DNA from: Leptolinea sp964424035
GTDB lineage: Bacteria; Chloroflexota; Anaerolineae; Anaerolineales; Anaerolineaceae
Length of the DNA: 64,000 bases
Direction: 5' to 3'
Assembly (NCBI GenBank): GCA_964424035.1
Contig: CAYRHB010000002.1
Span: forward strand, 10,157 to 74,156
This document shows, one piece after another, positions 8,999 through 18,647 of this stretch. The notes beneath the pieces were generated by a model. The model was not told the origin of the DNA. It saw only the letters and a list, made by a program, of their open reading frames with translations, and made no database searches. Each line of letters begins with the position of its first letter. Position 1 is the first letter of the stretch. The translations under genes and the position numbers were made by a program.

Positions 8999-10168
8999 AT
9001 GGACAAAAAACAAAGACATCTGGTATGGATCAATACATCGCCATTTGATGGTCTGGATATTTCCACCTGGCTGTTTACCACTCAAGAATTGCGGAAAATT
9101 GGCTGGAAGGTGACGCTTATCGCACCCGACGCACCCGGAACGCATAATAAACTGGGTGTTGTATATACGGGCATTCCCATGCCTGAGATTTACCTCATCC
9201 GGCAGTTGATCTTCCACGCGCGTGTGAAGAGGTTTATCGCCACCCTGGATCCATCACCGGATGCGGTCATGTTCCATGAATTTTCAGTCCCCGCCTTCTT
9301 CCTGGCAAAAATTGCCCGGATGATCACTGGCAGGAAAAAACCGGTGTTTGTACAGGATATCCGCTCCCTGCCCATGCAACCCGCGGATATTTCCACTCTT
9401 AAAGACCGGGTGCGTGACCTGTATTTCTTTTTGGAGAACTGGCTGGCCAATCATGGTGCGGTTGACGGCCGCATTGCCATAACCGCTCCGATGGCGGACG
9501 CGCTGAAATTTCCGCAAGACAGGTTCTGGGGGACATGGAGTTCCGGTGTGCAGCCGGAGATGTTTGACCGGGCTGCCGGCAGCCGGGATTGGTCGAATGT
9601 TGAAGAGCAGGTAAAACTGATCTACATCGGGTCCATGAGCGACGGACGGAATCTGGCTTTGCTGGGCCGGGCGGTGGTCGAAGCCAACCGCCGTGGGATG
9701 AACTTCCATATAACCTATGTCGGCGGCGGGACCGAAATGGATGACCTGCTTCAGCTGGAAAAAGAAGCGGGGGGATGTGTTCGCGTGCAGCCTCCGGTCC
9801 CGCACGATACCATCCAGGATTGGCTGGCACAAGCGCATATAGGGGTGCTGCCCTTCCCTGATGAATTGAAATTCCGGGTCAGCAGCCCGATCAAGTTGTT
9901 TGAATATGCCGCGTCGGGGCTGGCCATCCTGGCCACACGGATCATCTGCCACACCCGGGTGATCGGTGATAGGAGCTATGTGATCTGGGCCGGGGAATCG
10001 ACCCTTGAATCACTGGTTGAATCATTGGAACAAGCCTGGGAAAACCGCTCACAATTGCGTGAAATGGGCGAGATGGCCAGGAAGGAATCAAAGCGCTGGA
10101 CATGGTCTGTAGCCGCTGCCGACCTGAACAGGGCACTGGAATACGGGATGGCAAAATATGGCAAATGA
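8999..10168 (+). CDS. Family 4-like glycosyltransferase
   Basis: A 389-residue GT-B fold glycosyltransferase. The C-terminal half carries the donor-binding pattern IYIGSMSDGRN, later GVLPFPDEL and SPIKLFEYAASGLAILATR, equivalent to the E-x7-E region of GT4 enzymes. It overlaps the next gene by 11 bases, which suggests translational coupling within the EPS operon. Probably cytoplasmic or membrane-associated, acting on the lipid-linked oligosaccharide; the sugar is unknown. Confidence 0.85.
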   Translation: MDKKQRHLVWINTSPFDGLDISTWLFTTQELRKIGWKVTLIAPDAPGTHNKLGVVYTGIPMPEIYLIRQLIFHARVKRFIATLDPSPDAVMFHEFSVPAFFLAKIARMITGRKKPVFVQDIRSLPMQPADISTLKDRVRDLYFFLENWLANHGAVDGRIAITAPMADALKFPQDRFWGTWSSGVQPEMFDRAAGSRDWSNVEEQVKLIYIGSMSDGRNLALLGRAVVEANRRGMNFHITYVGGGTEMDDLLQLEKEAGGCVRVQPPVPHDTIQDWLAQAHIGVLPFPDELKFRVSSPIKLFEYAASGLAILATRIICHTRVIGDRSYVIWAGESTLESLVESLEQAWENRSQLREMGEMARKESKRWTWSVAAADLNRALEYGMAKYGK

Positions 10169-11123
10169 CAATACCGGCCTGTTCCTTTTTTCTCTGGACA
10201 CCGAACTCTCCACCGGATTCTTTGACCTGGATGATGAGCGGGCGACTCTGTTCTCACCGGACGGTTCACGGGAACGCTGGGCAATCCACAGTTTGCTTGA
10301 CCTGATGGATGAATTTGATATCCATGCCACCTGGGCTATTACCGGGCACATTTTTTACAGCGAGTGTGAGAAATGCCCAGTCTGTCCGATACAGGGATGG
10401 AAGGGAAAATACAAGAGTTATGATGAAGCCTATGGCACCAACCACCCCCTCTGGTACGGGGCGGATGTGGTGGAGGATATCCAAAAGCGCGGACGCCATG
10501 AGATTTGCTTTCACGGCTATACGCATCGTGTTTTTACTCCCACGGCCATGACGGAGAAGGACGCTGATCTTGAGATCACCGAATGGAAGCGGGTTGCCCG
10601 GCGAATCGGGGTGGAAGGGAAATCGGTCATCTTTCCCCGTGACGAAGTGGGCTATCTGGATCTTTTTACCCGGCACGGGTTCACGAATTTCCGCTCGGAA
10701 GAGAAGATGTCCATCTGGATCCGTAACCGGTATTTTGGCGGTTACCTGAAAACACTGGATCATATCCTTGGTGTTTCCACTCCCCCACTCTACAACCTGG
10801 AAGATCTTCAATACTCGCCTGATGGATTGCTGGATATCCCCGAATCGATGCACCTCAAGGGCTTCAACTGGGATGTTGAAAAAATTCTTGATTCCGCCGG
10901 CCTGCCCCTGCTTCGTTTCCGCCGGGTGATCCGGGGTATCCGCCGGGCAGCCGATGAACAGAAGATCATCCATCTGTGGAGCCATCCCTGGGAGTTCCAG
11001 ACACAAAAAGACATTGACAAGATCCGTTACATTTTTGAAGCCGTTGCCCGTGAATGCGCCGGGGGCCGGCTGCGATCCATTACCATGTCCGACCTGACAG
11101 ATAAGGTGTCACGGCGCCCATGA
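10158..11123 (+). CDS. Polysaccharide deacetylase family protein (NodB-like) 1
   Basis: A 321-residue protein with NodB-like barrel motifs: SLDTE close to the N-terminus in place of the usual TFDDG, then ATWAITGH, and FHGYTH giving the HxxxH metal site, with a FPRDEVGY strand later. No signal peptide is present, so it may act in the cytoplasm on an intermediate rather than on secreted polymer. A CxxCxxC-like cluster (ECEKCPVC) after the first motif could bind metal. It overlaps both neighbours (11 and 4 bases). Members of this subgroup occur in many EPS loci; substrate unknown. Confidence 0.8.
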   Translation: MANDNTGLFLFSLDTELSTGFFDLDDERATLFSPDGSRERWAIHSLLDLMDEFDIHATWAITGHIFYSECEKCPVCPIQGWKGKYKSYDEAYGTNHPLWYGADVVEDIQKRGRHEICFHGYTHRVFTPTAMTEKDADLEITEWKRVARRIGVEGKSVIFPRDEVGYLDLFTRHGFTNFRSEEKMSIWIRNRYFGGYLKTLDHILGVSTPPLYNLEDLQYSPDGLLDIPESMHLKGFNWDVEKILDSAGLPLLRFRRVIRGIRRAADEQKIIHLWSHPWEFQTQKDIDKIRYIFEAVARECAGGRLRSITMSDLTDKVSRRP

Positions 11124-12079
11124 AAGTGCTGCTGATCACCCACTCCACCGGCCACCCGGAGACCGTCTGCTCTCCCGGTGTTAATGACCAGATCGCTGAA
11201 TTACAAAAAATGGGTGTGTCATTGGATGTCTGGACAATCCGGGTTGGTGATAAGCTCTCCTATTTAAAAAACCTGTTCAAAGTACTCGGGTTGAATTTCA
11301 CTCCCCGCCGGTACGATCTTGTCCACGCGACCTACAGTTTGAACGGACTGATCGCGCTTATGCAATGGAAGAGTCCGGTGATTGTCACACTTCTGGGTTC
11401 AGACCTCGTGAACAAAGAACACGGCGATTTCACCGGTGAACGGGATTCGTTCATTGGCCGGTTGGTCGCCCGTTTTGCCAACCGGATCATCGTGCAGACC
11501 GCTGAAATGGCAGCCGCCGTTCCGGACTCCGCAGATAGGGTGGACATCATCCCCTATGGCATCAACACCGGGATTTTCCACCCCATGCCGGTTGAAGCAG
11601 CCCGCCATGAACTGGAGCTGCCTCTTGACAGTAAGATCATCCTCTTCCCTTATGATCCCGATCGCAGTGAGAAACAATTCCATCTCCTGGAAAAAGCGGT
11701 TGAATTTCTAAGAAATAACTTTCCGGTACAGCTTATCCCTGTTTACGGGCGACCCCGGCAGATTCTGGCTTTGTATATGAACGCCTGTGATGTGCTGGCG
11801 ATGGTTTCCAGCCATGAAGGGTCTCCGGTGGCTGTCCGTGAAGCCCTGGCCTGCGGCCTACCCGTGGTATCCGCGCCGGTGGGGGATGTACCCGACCTGA
11901 TATCAACTGTAGACGGCTGCCATATCTGTACCCATGATCCCGCCGATATTGCCGACAAGATCGGGCGGGTCCTTCAAAGCGGCAGGCGGATCGTTCCACC
12001 GGAAACTGCCGTTGCCAGAAATGCCGCGTGGTCTGCCGGGCAGATCATGGAAATCTATGCAAAGGTGGTGCGATCATGA
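11120..12079 (+). CDS. Family 4 glycosyltransferase
   Basis: A 319-residue GT-B glycosyltransferase. The N-terminus KVLLITHSTGHPE and the C-terminal VSSHEGSPVAVREALACGLP show the GT4 donor-site E-x7-E pattern. ATGA overlaps of four bases join it to the genes on both sides. It likely adds one sugar of the repeat unit; specificity cannot be read from sequence. Confidence 0.88.
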   Translation: MKVLLITHSTGHPETVCSPGVNDQIAELQKMGVSLDVWTIRVGDKLSYLKNLFKVLGLNFTPRRYDLVHATYSLNGLIALMQWKSPVIVTLLGSDLVNKEHGDFTGERDSFIGRLVARFANRIIVQTAEMAAAVPDSADRVDIIPYGINTGIFHPMPVEAARHELELPLDSKIILFPYDPDRSEKQFHLLEKAVEFLRNNFPVQLIPVYGRPRQILALYMNACDVLAMVSSHEGSPVAVREALACGLPVVSAPVGDVPDLISTVDGCHICTHDPADIADKIGRVLQSGRRIVPPETAVARNAAWSAGQIMEIYAKVVRS

Positions 12080-13299
12080 GCCGGGAAGATTCGTCGGGAA
12101 CACTACGGGTATGCATGCTCGTTCATGAAAATTATTTCGATGATGCCCGCGTGCGCCGCTACGCTGAAACACTGGCTTCACAGGGCGTGAAGGTGGATAT
12201 CATCTGTATCTCCGATGCTGATCGCAGCGACCAGAATGCTGGAGAAAATATCAATGTCTACACCATTCCGGTGGACAAGGATTACCAGTCCAGGGCGAAT
12301 TTCATGCTGGGGTACATCCACGCATTTTTCCTGTACCTGTTTAAATTAACGTCCCTGTATTTGAAACACCGGTACACGCTCATCCATGTTCACAACATGC
12401 CGGATTTTCTGGTTTTTGCCGCCATAGTCCCCCGTATTCTGGGGACACCGGTTATTCTTGATATCCATGACATCATGCCAGAATTCTATATTTCCAAATT
12501 TGGCAGCCATCCGGATCACATTCTGGTAAAGGCGATTCGGTTGCAGGAAAGGCTTTCCACCCTGTTTGCCAGCGCGGTAATCACCGTGAATCGGGGCTGT
12601 CAGGATAAATTAATCCGGCGTGGTGTTCCGGAAAAGAAACTCCTGGTGATATACAACACACCCAACACAGCAATTTTTGACCATGAAAGATTTGCAAAGG
12701 AACGGGAAGGCATCAAACAACAATTCACGTTGGTGTTCGCCGGCACCCAGGCGCCGCGGTACGGGTTGGACCTCCCCATCCGTGCCCTTCCCATGCTGAT
12801 CCCGAAGATCGGCAATATCCATTTGCAGATCATCGGCTGGCAGAACGACCACACGGAGGAATTGAAACAACTGGCGAAGGACCTGAATGTGGCGAAATAT
12901 GTGGAATTCGTTCCAGCCGTCCCTGTGAACCGGATCCCTGAATTTTTATCTTCCGCGAATATCGGGATTTATCCGGCCATCCGGGAACCGTATATGGACA
13001 CAGCCGTCCCGGAGAAAGTGTTTGAATACACCCTGATGCATCTACCAATCATTGCGACCCGGATGACAGTTCTGGAAGAAATGTTCACGGATAAAGCCAT
13101 TCTTTTCTTTGAATCCGGCCATGTGGAACAATTCGTGGAACGGGTGCTGGAGGTATACAATCAACCCGAACTCGCAATGGAATTGAGCCACCAGGCAGGC
13201 CTGGAATACAACCGTGGATTTTCATGGGCGAAAAGCCGGAAAGATTACTTCGACCTGCTTGCCCGCTTGACTGGAAAGCGATTTGACCAATGCCTGTGA
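12076..13299 (+). CDS. Family 4 glycosyltransferase
   Basis: A 407-residue GT-B glycosyltransferase. HENYFDDARVRRYAETL at the N-terminus is typical of a subgroup of EPS GT4 enzymes, HVHNMPDFLVF and DIHDIMPEF form the acceptor side, and FVFAGTQAPRYGLD with PEKVFEYTLMHLPIIATR the donor side. I start it at the ATG at 12076, inside the TGA overlap with the previous gene and preceded by AAGGTGG, rather than at an in-frame codon 48 bases earlier. It overlaps the next gene by ten bases. Confidence 0.88.
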   Translation: MSREDSSGTLRVCMLVHENYFDDARVRRYAETLASQGVKVDIICISDADRSDQNAGENINVYTIPVDKDYQSRANFMLGYIHAFFLYLFKLTSLYLKHRYTLIHVHNMPDFLVFAAIVPRILGTPVILDIHDIMPEFYISKFGSHPDHILVKAIRLQERLSTLFASAVITVNRGCQDKLIRRGVPEKKLLVIYNTPNTAIFDHERFAKEREGIKQQFTLVFAGTQAPRYGLDLPIRALPMLIPKIGNIHLQIIGWQNDHTEELKQLAKDLNVAKYVEFVPAVPVNRIPEFLSSANIGIYPAIREPYMDTAVPEKVFEYTLMHLPIIATRMTVLEEMFTDKAILFFESGHVEQFVERVLEVYNQPELAMELSHQAGLEYNRGFSWAKSRKDYFDLLARLTGKRFDQCL

Positions 13300-14318
13300 T
13301 CAGAATTCCCCCGCAAGACCCGCGATGGCTGGATCATATCCGGTCACACCCTGATGCCATGGTCTTCCACCACCCGGATTGGATGAAGAACCTGGAAGAC
13401 AGCTACGGCTACACCACCTTCATCGCGGCGGTTGAAGACGGTCCCAACCGGATCAGCGCCGGAGTTCCCCTGGCGGAAGTGGACAGCCGCCTAACGGGCA
13501 GGCGCTGGGTATCACTGCCTTTCAGTGATTATTGCCAACCTCTGGCCAATGTTGAAGAAGGCCTGGAAGCCCTTACCAATGGTCTCTTCGAACTGAAGCG
13601 AGAAACGGGCATTCCCCGGATCGAACTGCGCTGGGAATATCCGGCGCGGCCAAAAATCGCGACTGCCAGTTTGAATGTTCTGCATATCGGGCATTTCCAC
13701 CGCGAAACCGAAGAGGAAGTGCTGGCACAGTTTAAAAGAAAAGTACGCTATTGCATCCGCACAACACAGGAACGCGGTGTGCGTGTGGAAGGGGGGACAT
13801 CGGCCGGTCACTTGAAGGAATTTTATCGGTTGCATTGCCTCACCCGCCGCCGGCACGGTGTACCAGTTCAACCCTGGCTGTATTTTGAAAACCTGGGCAG
13901 GAATTTACTGGAACACGGTCTGGGTCAGGTTTTACTGGCTTACCTGGATGATACCTGCATCGCGGGGCTGGTTTATCTGAAATTCGGAAAGACCGTCACC
14001 ATGAAATACGGGGCATCCGGTGAAGTTGACCTTACCAACCTCCATCCAAATTACCTGCTGGACTGGGAAGCCATCCGGCGTGGCAGCGCGGAGGGCTACA
14101 CATTGTTTGATTGCGGCAGAAGTGACATCAACAACACCGGCTTGCGGAATTATAAGAACCAGTGGAGATATGAAGAGAAACCCCTGGTCTACTCCTATCT
14201 GGGCTGTAAACCGGAAGAGGAAAGCCGGTTGATGGGACTTTCAACCGGTTTGATCCGCCACTCACCCATGTGGGTCTGCCGCACCATTGGCGAGTTATTG
14301 TACAGGCATGTCGGATGA
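13290..14318 (+). CDS. FemAB/GNAT-like acyltransferase in EPS locus
   Basis: A 342-residue protein of the FemAB-related N-acyltransferase group (acetyltransferase-6 type). Typical stretches are FHHPDWMKNLEDSYGY near the N-terminus, KRKVRYCIRTTQERG in the middle, and MKYGASGEV followed later by DCGRSDINNTGLRNYK near the C-terminus. Such proteins transfer amino-acyl or acyl groups to peptidoglycan precursors or glycans. FemAB-like genes recur in exosortase-linked EPS loci, but no exosortase is present here. It is translationally coupled to the genes before and after it. Confidence 0.8.
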   Translation: MPVIRIPPQDPRWLDHIRSHPDAMVFHHPDWMKNLEDSYGYTTFIAAVEDGPNRISAGVPLAEVDSRLTGRRWVSLPFSDYCQPLANVEEGLEALTNGLFELKRETGIPRIELRWEYPARPKIATASLNVLHIGHFHRETEEEVLAQFKRKVRYCIRTTQERGVRVEGGTSAGHLKEFYRLHCLTRRRHGVPVQPWLYFENLGRNLLEHGLGQVLLAYLDDTCIAGLVYLKFGKTVTMKYGASGEVDLTNLHPNYLLDWEAIRRGSAEGYTLFDCGRSDINNTGLRNYKNQWRYEEKPLVYSYLGCKPEEESRLMGLSTGLIRHSPMWVCRTIGELLYRHVG

Positions 14319-15511
14319 ACAGATCACTCTGGAAAGATAACCGTCCCAGGGATTTCTGGCGTTGTGAAACCGATATCCCTGATAATATCTGGCTTCAGGC
14401 GGCAGCAGCAGCCTTGCCGGTTTTGGAAATCCCGGGACTTGATATCCCGGATGGGTTTGATTCCCTGCTGGAAACCATCCTGGGTGAAGGCCGGTTCGGT
14501 GTTGACCGTTACCGGTTAAGTCTGGCCAAACGCGTCTATTACCGGGTAAAACCATTCTTTCCGCAGCCGTTGGCCTGGGTGCTGCGTAAATGGTACAGTA
14601 ATCCTGACCGGCAGAAATTCCCCCTGCAATGGCCGGTCGAACCCCGTTATGCTCTTTTCCAGCGTGAGTTGATCCGTCAGGTGATGCTTCTTACCGGGTA
14701 CAACCCTCTTCGTTTCGTCAATTTCTGGCCTGACCGGAAGCGTTTCGCGCTGGTTCTCACCCACGATGTGGAGAAAATGGAAGGACAGGGACATGTCCGG
14801 GCGGTTGCCGACCTGGAAGAATCCCTGGGATTCCGTTCGTCTTTCAACTTCATCCCCGAACGCTATGCCATTGATTTGGAACTTGTGGATGACCTGAAAC
14901 GCCGTGGATTTGAGGTCGGAATCCACGGATTGAGGCATGACGGCAAATTGTTCCTCTCAAAAAGTGGATTTGACGAACGTTGTGATCGGATCAATGCCTG
15001 CCTGAAAGAGTATGGTGCTGTCGGATTCCGTTCCCCCCTAACCCATCGCAACCCCGAATGGATGCAAGCGTTGAAGATCGAATATGACCTGTCGTTCTTT
15101 GACACTGACCCGTATGAACCCATGCCGGGTGGAACCATGAGCATCTTTCCATACTTCCTCGGCCATTTTGTTGAACTGCCATATACATTAATGCAGGATT
15201 ACACCCTGGCATCCTTTTTAAAAGAAGAAACCCCAAAGTTCTGGCTTGATAAGATCGAATTCATTGAGCAGTTGAATGGAATGGCGCTGGTCAATTCACA
15301 CCCCGATTATCTGCGAAATGACCGCACATGGAACGTTTATGCCAGTTTCCTGAAATCCATGAAAGAAAAGGAATCCATCTTCCACGCCCTGCCCCGGGAT
15401 GTTGCCCGCTGGTGGCGGAAGCGGTCGGAGGCCCGGCTGGAACATCTCCCGGCCCCACTGTCGTTTGGATCAGTTTATCTTGAAAATGAAAACCTCCGGT
15501 TTGAACTTTAG
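14315..15511 (+). CDS. Polysaccharide deacetylase family protein (NodB-like) 2
   Basis: A 398-residue protein with LTHDVEKME as first NodB motif (divergent from TFDDG) and GIHGLRHDG as the HxxxH motif, then GFRSPLTHRN. No signal peptide is obvious. The start at 14315 lies in an ATGA overlap with the preceding stop; an in-frame codon 45 bases earlier lacks a ribosome site. It belongs to the subgroup with a long N-terminal region rather than the compact 200-residue NodB enzymes. Substrate unknown, probably the EPS or its lipid-linked precursor. Confidence 0.8.
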   Translation: MNRSLWKDNRPRDFWRCETDIPDNIWLQAAAAALPVLEIPGLDIPDGFDSLLETILGEGRFGVDRYRLSLAKRVYYRVKPFFPQPLAWVLRKWYSNPDRQKFPLQWPVEPRYALFQRELIRQVMLLTGYNPLRFVNFWPDRKRFALVLTHDVEKMEGQGHVRAVADLEESLGFRSSFNFIPERYAIDLELVDDLKRRGFEVGIHGLRHDGKLFLSKSGFDERCDRINACLKEYGAVGFRSPLTHRNPEWMQALKIEYDLSFFDTDPYEPMPGGTMSIFPYFLGHFVELPYTLMQDYTLASFLKEETPKFWLDKIEFIEQLNGMALVNSHPDYLRNDRTWNVYASFLKSMKEKESIFHALPRDVARWWRKRSEARLEHLPAPLSFGSVYLENENLRFEL

Positions 15512-15514
15512 TGT

Positions 15515-15542
15515 TTGAAATCCTCTCCAATGCCGGTATATA
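15515..15542 (+). promoter_or_regulatory. Possible promoter before the acetyltransferase
   Basis: TTGAAA (15515-15520), a 16-base spacer and TATATA (15537-15542) lie in the 87-base gap after the deacetylase. They could provide separate expression of the acetyltransferase starting at 15599. Confidence 0.35.
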
Positions 15543-15598
15543 TAAATCATCCTATAATGAAAAGCAACTGATCTCAATATTCCCATCCAGAGGTGAAA

Positions 15599-16189
15599 AT
15601 GAGTGAATTCTATGCGCATCCCACAGCCATTGTTGAAACCGCCCGCATAGGGGCCGGAACCCGAGTATGGGCGTATGCCCATGTAATGAACAATGTGACC
15701 ATCGGCTCAAATTGCAATATTGGTGATCACAGCTTTGTTGAATCCGGGGTGATCGTGGGGAATAACGTCACCATTAAAAACGGAAATATGCTGTTTGAGG
15801 GGCTTGAACTGGAAGACGGTGTGTTTGTCGGTCCACATGTTTTCTTTACCAATGACCTGTATCCACGCTCACCCCGATTGGAGCAATGTAAATACCGGTA
15901 TGAATCCCATGACTGGTTGTTTAAAACCCGGGTTTGCCGGGGAGCCTCGTTGGGAGCCGGCGCGGTCATTGTGGCCAATAACACCATTGGTGAATATGCC
16001 ATGGTTGGCGCGGGATGTGTGGTCACCCACGACATTCCACCCTACGCTCTCGTGGTTGGCAACCCGGCTCGCCAGATCGGCTGGGTTTGTGAATGCGGTT
16101 TGAGATTAAAAGAGGACGGACAAAAAGCCATCTGTCCGTCCTGTGGAAAGCAATATCAAATCAAAGAAGGAAGGGTTTACCCTGTTTAA
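15599..16189 (+). CDS. Hexapeptide-repeat N-acetyltransferase (WbpD/WlbB-like)
   Basis: A 196-residue left-handed beta-helix acyltransferase. Hexapeptide repeats run from AIVETARIGAGTRV through VGAGCVVTHDIP, followed by VVGNPARQIGWV. The C-terminus carries a zinc-ribbon-like CECG...CPSCG, also seen in WbpD-like UDP-2-acetamido-3-amino-2,3-dideoxyglucuronate N-acetyltransferases. Together with the oxidase (24830) and aminotransferase (23706) it would complete three steps toward a UDP-2,3-diacetamido-uronic acid. The ATG at 15599 follows CCAGAGG at five bases; GTG two codons earlier lies inside that site. Its 3' end overlaps the opposing BcsB-like gene by four bases. Confidence 0.88.
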   Translation: MSEFYAHPTAIVETARIGAGTRVWAYAHVMNNVTIGSNCNIGDHSFVESGVIVGNNVTIKNGNMLFEGLELEDGVFVGPHVFFTNDLYPRSPRLEQCKYRYESHDWLFKTRVCRGASLGAGAVIVANNTIGEYAMVGAGCVVTHDIPPYALVVGNPARQIGWVCECGLRLKEDGQKAICPSCGKQYQIKEGRVYPV

Positions 16190-18612
16190 GACCGGCGTCC
16201 TCCGCGCGCGGTGCGGATGACTGCCAACAACAGGATGAACGAACCGGAAACGAGCAGGCCAACCAGCAGGTACTTGCCCAGCATCTGAGATACCGGATTC
16301 TCCACTGTCACAGTGCTGACATATTTCGGAACCTTTGTTTCAACCGGCTCCAATGTACCATTCCCTCCGGTTGGAACAACCTGCAAAGCCACCTGTGTAC
16401 CGGTGACACTGGAGCTGGCAATATCCAGGGCAACCTGAACGCCTTCAAATGTTGTCAGGGCTTTCACCGTCTTATTGCCGAAGAAGACCAGGTCTCCCTC
16501 CAACTCGATCAGGTTCGGCGGATTTTGAACCAGACGGTTGTACACGAACTGCTGGCCTTCCTCATTGGTCCCACTGACCAGGGTCAGGCCCATCGCCGGG
16601 TCAAACGGTGATGTGATCACTTCCATCACGCCCAGACTCACTCCGGGTGGAACCTGATACGCCACGCTTCCGACCATCTGTTCCAGCGCGTCCGATTTGT
16701 TCACGAATTTCTGTGGCAGGTGTTCATTGATCGTATTGACCATGCCATTTGTTGATGGCCTTCCGATGACCAGAACATTCAATCCAGACATTTCAGACAG
16801 ATTCTCTTCGCCTTTCAACCCGACATGAAAATCAACCGTGGGAAGCCTCAACGCGCCAAACAGGGATGTGAAGCTCATCAACATATCCAGGTCTTTGGTT
16901 GTCGGTTTCTCAGGCATGGAAACATAAATCGAAGGGTTGGTTCCCATGTAATAGATGCCGTGGGTGATGGGTGAAAGCTCTTCCGGATCGGTAATAATGG
17001 AATGTGGAATGACCAGCATGCTGGTATCCTGGATATTGATCAGGAACGCGCGCGGGTTGTACAGACAGGCTTTCAGCATATCGCTGGTAGCTTCGATCCG
17101 TAAAATGTTCAGCCATCCGGAACGGATATCCTTTTTATTAATGGGAATATTGACTTCCTTTTCACCAGTTACCTTGACATCGATCTTCACAGAACCGGCT
17201 GGCTGGTCATTCACATATAACGCCAGTCCTGAATTAATCTCATCCAGGTTATCCGAATTACGGTAGCGGAGAATCAGGGCAGTACCATCTTCCATCCTCC
17301 AGTTACGGGGGATATAGAACGGGATATTGATGACATAAGTTCCGGTTCCATAGAAAGTGGAACTGATATAGCCCAGGCTCTTAAGGGTAACCACACTGCC
17401 CAGATCATATGGCGGCATTTTGAAGTTGGAGCCCACAATATAACCTGCCCCCACATTGCCGATGGGTGGCGATGACAGGCCTTTAGCTGCCAGTTGCACA
17501 CTCTCATCCGTGTTACCGGTGACAACCATGTATGAGTAATGCGGATCCATGATACTTGGCATCAATTGGATCAATCCTTCATCATCCGCCAGCAGCCGGT
17601 CGGCACTATTGACATAGATCCTGTTTCCGCTGGCCAGTGATGACGGCATCCCAATATTCGTTCCACTACGCCGGTACAGCACCTCCCGCAGGAAGGCATT
17701 CCGGGCCGGTGTGCCAATAACAACCAAATTGGCTTTATTGGGTATCCCAAGCCTGTCCGATTCTCTTACGATTTTATAGGTGGTAAACGAGTCTGTGGTT
17801 TTATTGATCATCGCGGCGGTTGTTGCCGCTGCCGAAAGATCGCTGCTATTGAAATTATCGGGAACCACGAAATAAATGGTCTCCGGAATGGATGAATTCT
17901 GGGAGATCGGACTGGGGAACCGTGACAGGTCCAGCGTGGGGAGCATGAAATCGTAGTTGACATTGAAATATGAATCTTCATGCATGGTAAGAAGACCCAC
18001 ATACCCGCAGTAGAAATCATGCTCATCCACAAATTCGAACCGGAAGGTAAACTCGTTGTCCGGGTTGGTATTCACCCGGTCGGTCACCTGTAATGGAATT
18101 TCAAAGGTGAAGTACTGATCTTTGCCCGATTTCGGATTGAATGTTGTGGCCATGAAATCGTTGACATAGATCCTGACCGCCGGCGGATCGAAAGAGTAGT
18201 ACTGGCTGAGCATCTGTGATTCCTGTATCTGGTCATACAGGGTGTAATGCATGGTGAATGTGCTGGTCGCCTTTACCTGCCACTGGTCCGGTAATTTGAC
18301 ATAGAACTCCACGGCTTCCGGGAAATCGAGGACCATTTCCGAGTATTCAAGCTGTGATAGATGCAACTTGACATTATCCGTGTATTCGGTGAAATTACTC
18401 AACGTCGGGTAACGTGTGGGGGTAGGTCCGGTGGTGGGCAATGGGGTCGGGGCGAGCTTTGGGAAAACTGTTCCACCAACCGTTGGAGTCGGGGGTGGCA
18501 GTGTGGCCGCCACCACCTTGGAACTGTAGAATACCTGACTGAGTGCAAATGACAGGAATACCATTGCCGGAATGATAGATATGGTATATGACCGTTTCCA
18601 TTTCTTATTCAT
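16186..18612 (-). CDS. BcsB-like polysaccharide synthase subunit
   Basis: An 808-residue exported, membrane-anchored protein of the BcsB type. It has an N-terminal signal or anchor (about residues 10-36), a Pro/Thr linker, two carbohydrate-binding plus flavodoxin-like repeats (RIYVNDFMATTF with C at DFYCGYV, then LALYVNDQPAGS with KACLYNPRAF), and a C-terminal membrane helix followed by RTARGGRRS. In cellulose synthase, BcsB anchors BcsA and guides the nascent glycan. No BcsA-like synthase is seen in this window. Last gene of the seven-gene minus-strand EPS operon, 35 bases after the GGDEF-like gene, with GAGGGAG before its ATG. Confidence 0.82.
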   Translation of the reverse strand: MNKKWKRSYTISIIPAMVFLSFALSQVFYSSKVVAATLPPPTPTVGGTVFPKLAPTPLPTTGPTPTRYPTLSNFTEYTDNVKLHLSQLEYSEMVLDFPEAVEFYVKLPDQWQVKATSTFTMHYTLYDQIQESQMLSQYYSFDPPAVRIYVNDFMATTFNPKSGKDQYFTFEIPLQVTDRVNTNPDNEFTFRFEFVDEHDFYCGYVGLLTMHEDSYFNVNYDFMLPTLDLSRFPSPISQNSSIPETIYFVVPDNFNSSDLSAAATTAAMINKTTDSFTTYKIVRESDRLGIPNKANLVVIGTPARNAFLREVLYRRSGTNIGMPSSLASGNRIYVNSADRLLADDEGLIQLMPSIMDPHYSYMVVTGNTDESVQLAAKGLSSPPIGNVGAGYIVGSNFKMPPYDLGSVVTLKSLGYISSTFYGTGTYVINIPFYIPRNWRMEDGTALILRYRNSDNLDEINSGLALYVNDQPAGSVKIDVKVTGEKEVNIPINKKDIRSGWLNILRIEATSDMLKACLYNPRAFLINIQDTSMLVIPHSIITDPEELSPITHGIYYMGTNPSIYVSMPEKPTTKDLDMLMSFTSLFGALRLPTVDFHVGLKGEENLSEMSGLNVLVIGRPSTNGMVNTINEHLPQKFVNKSDALEQMVGSVAYQVPPGVSLGVMEVITSPFDPAMGLTLVSGTNEEGQQFVYNRLVQNPPNLIELEGDLVFFGNKTVKALTTFEGVQVALDIASSSVTGTQVALQVVPTGGNGTLEPVETKVPKYVSTVTVENPVSQMLGKYLLVGLLVSGSFILLLAVIRTARGGRRS

Positions 18613-18647
18613 GGTTTACTCCCTCTCATAATTCCGGGCATATTTGT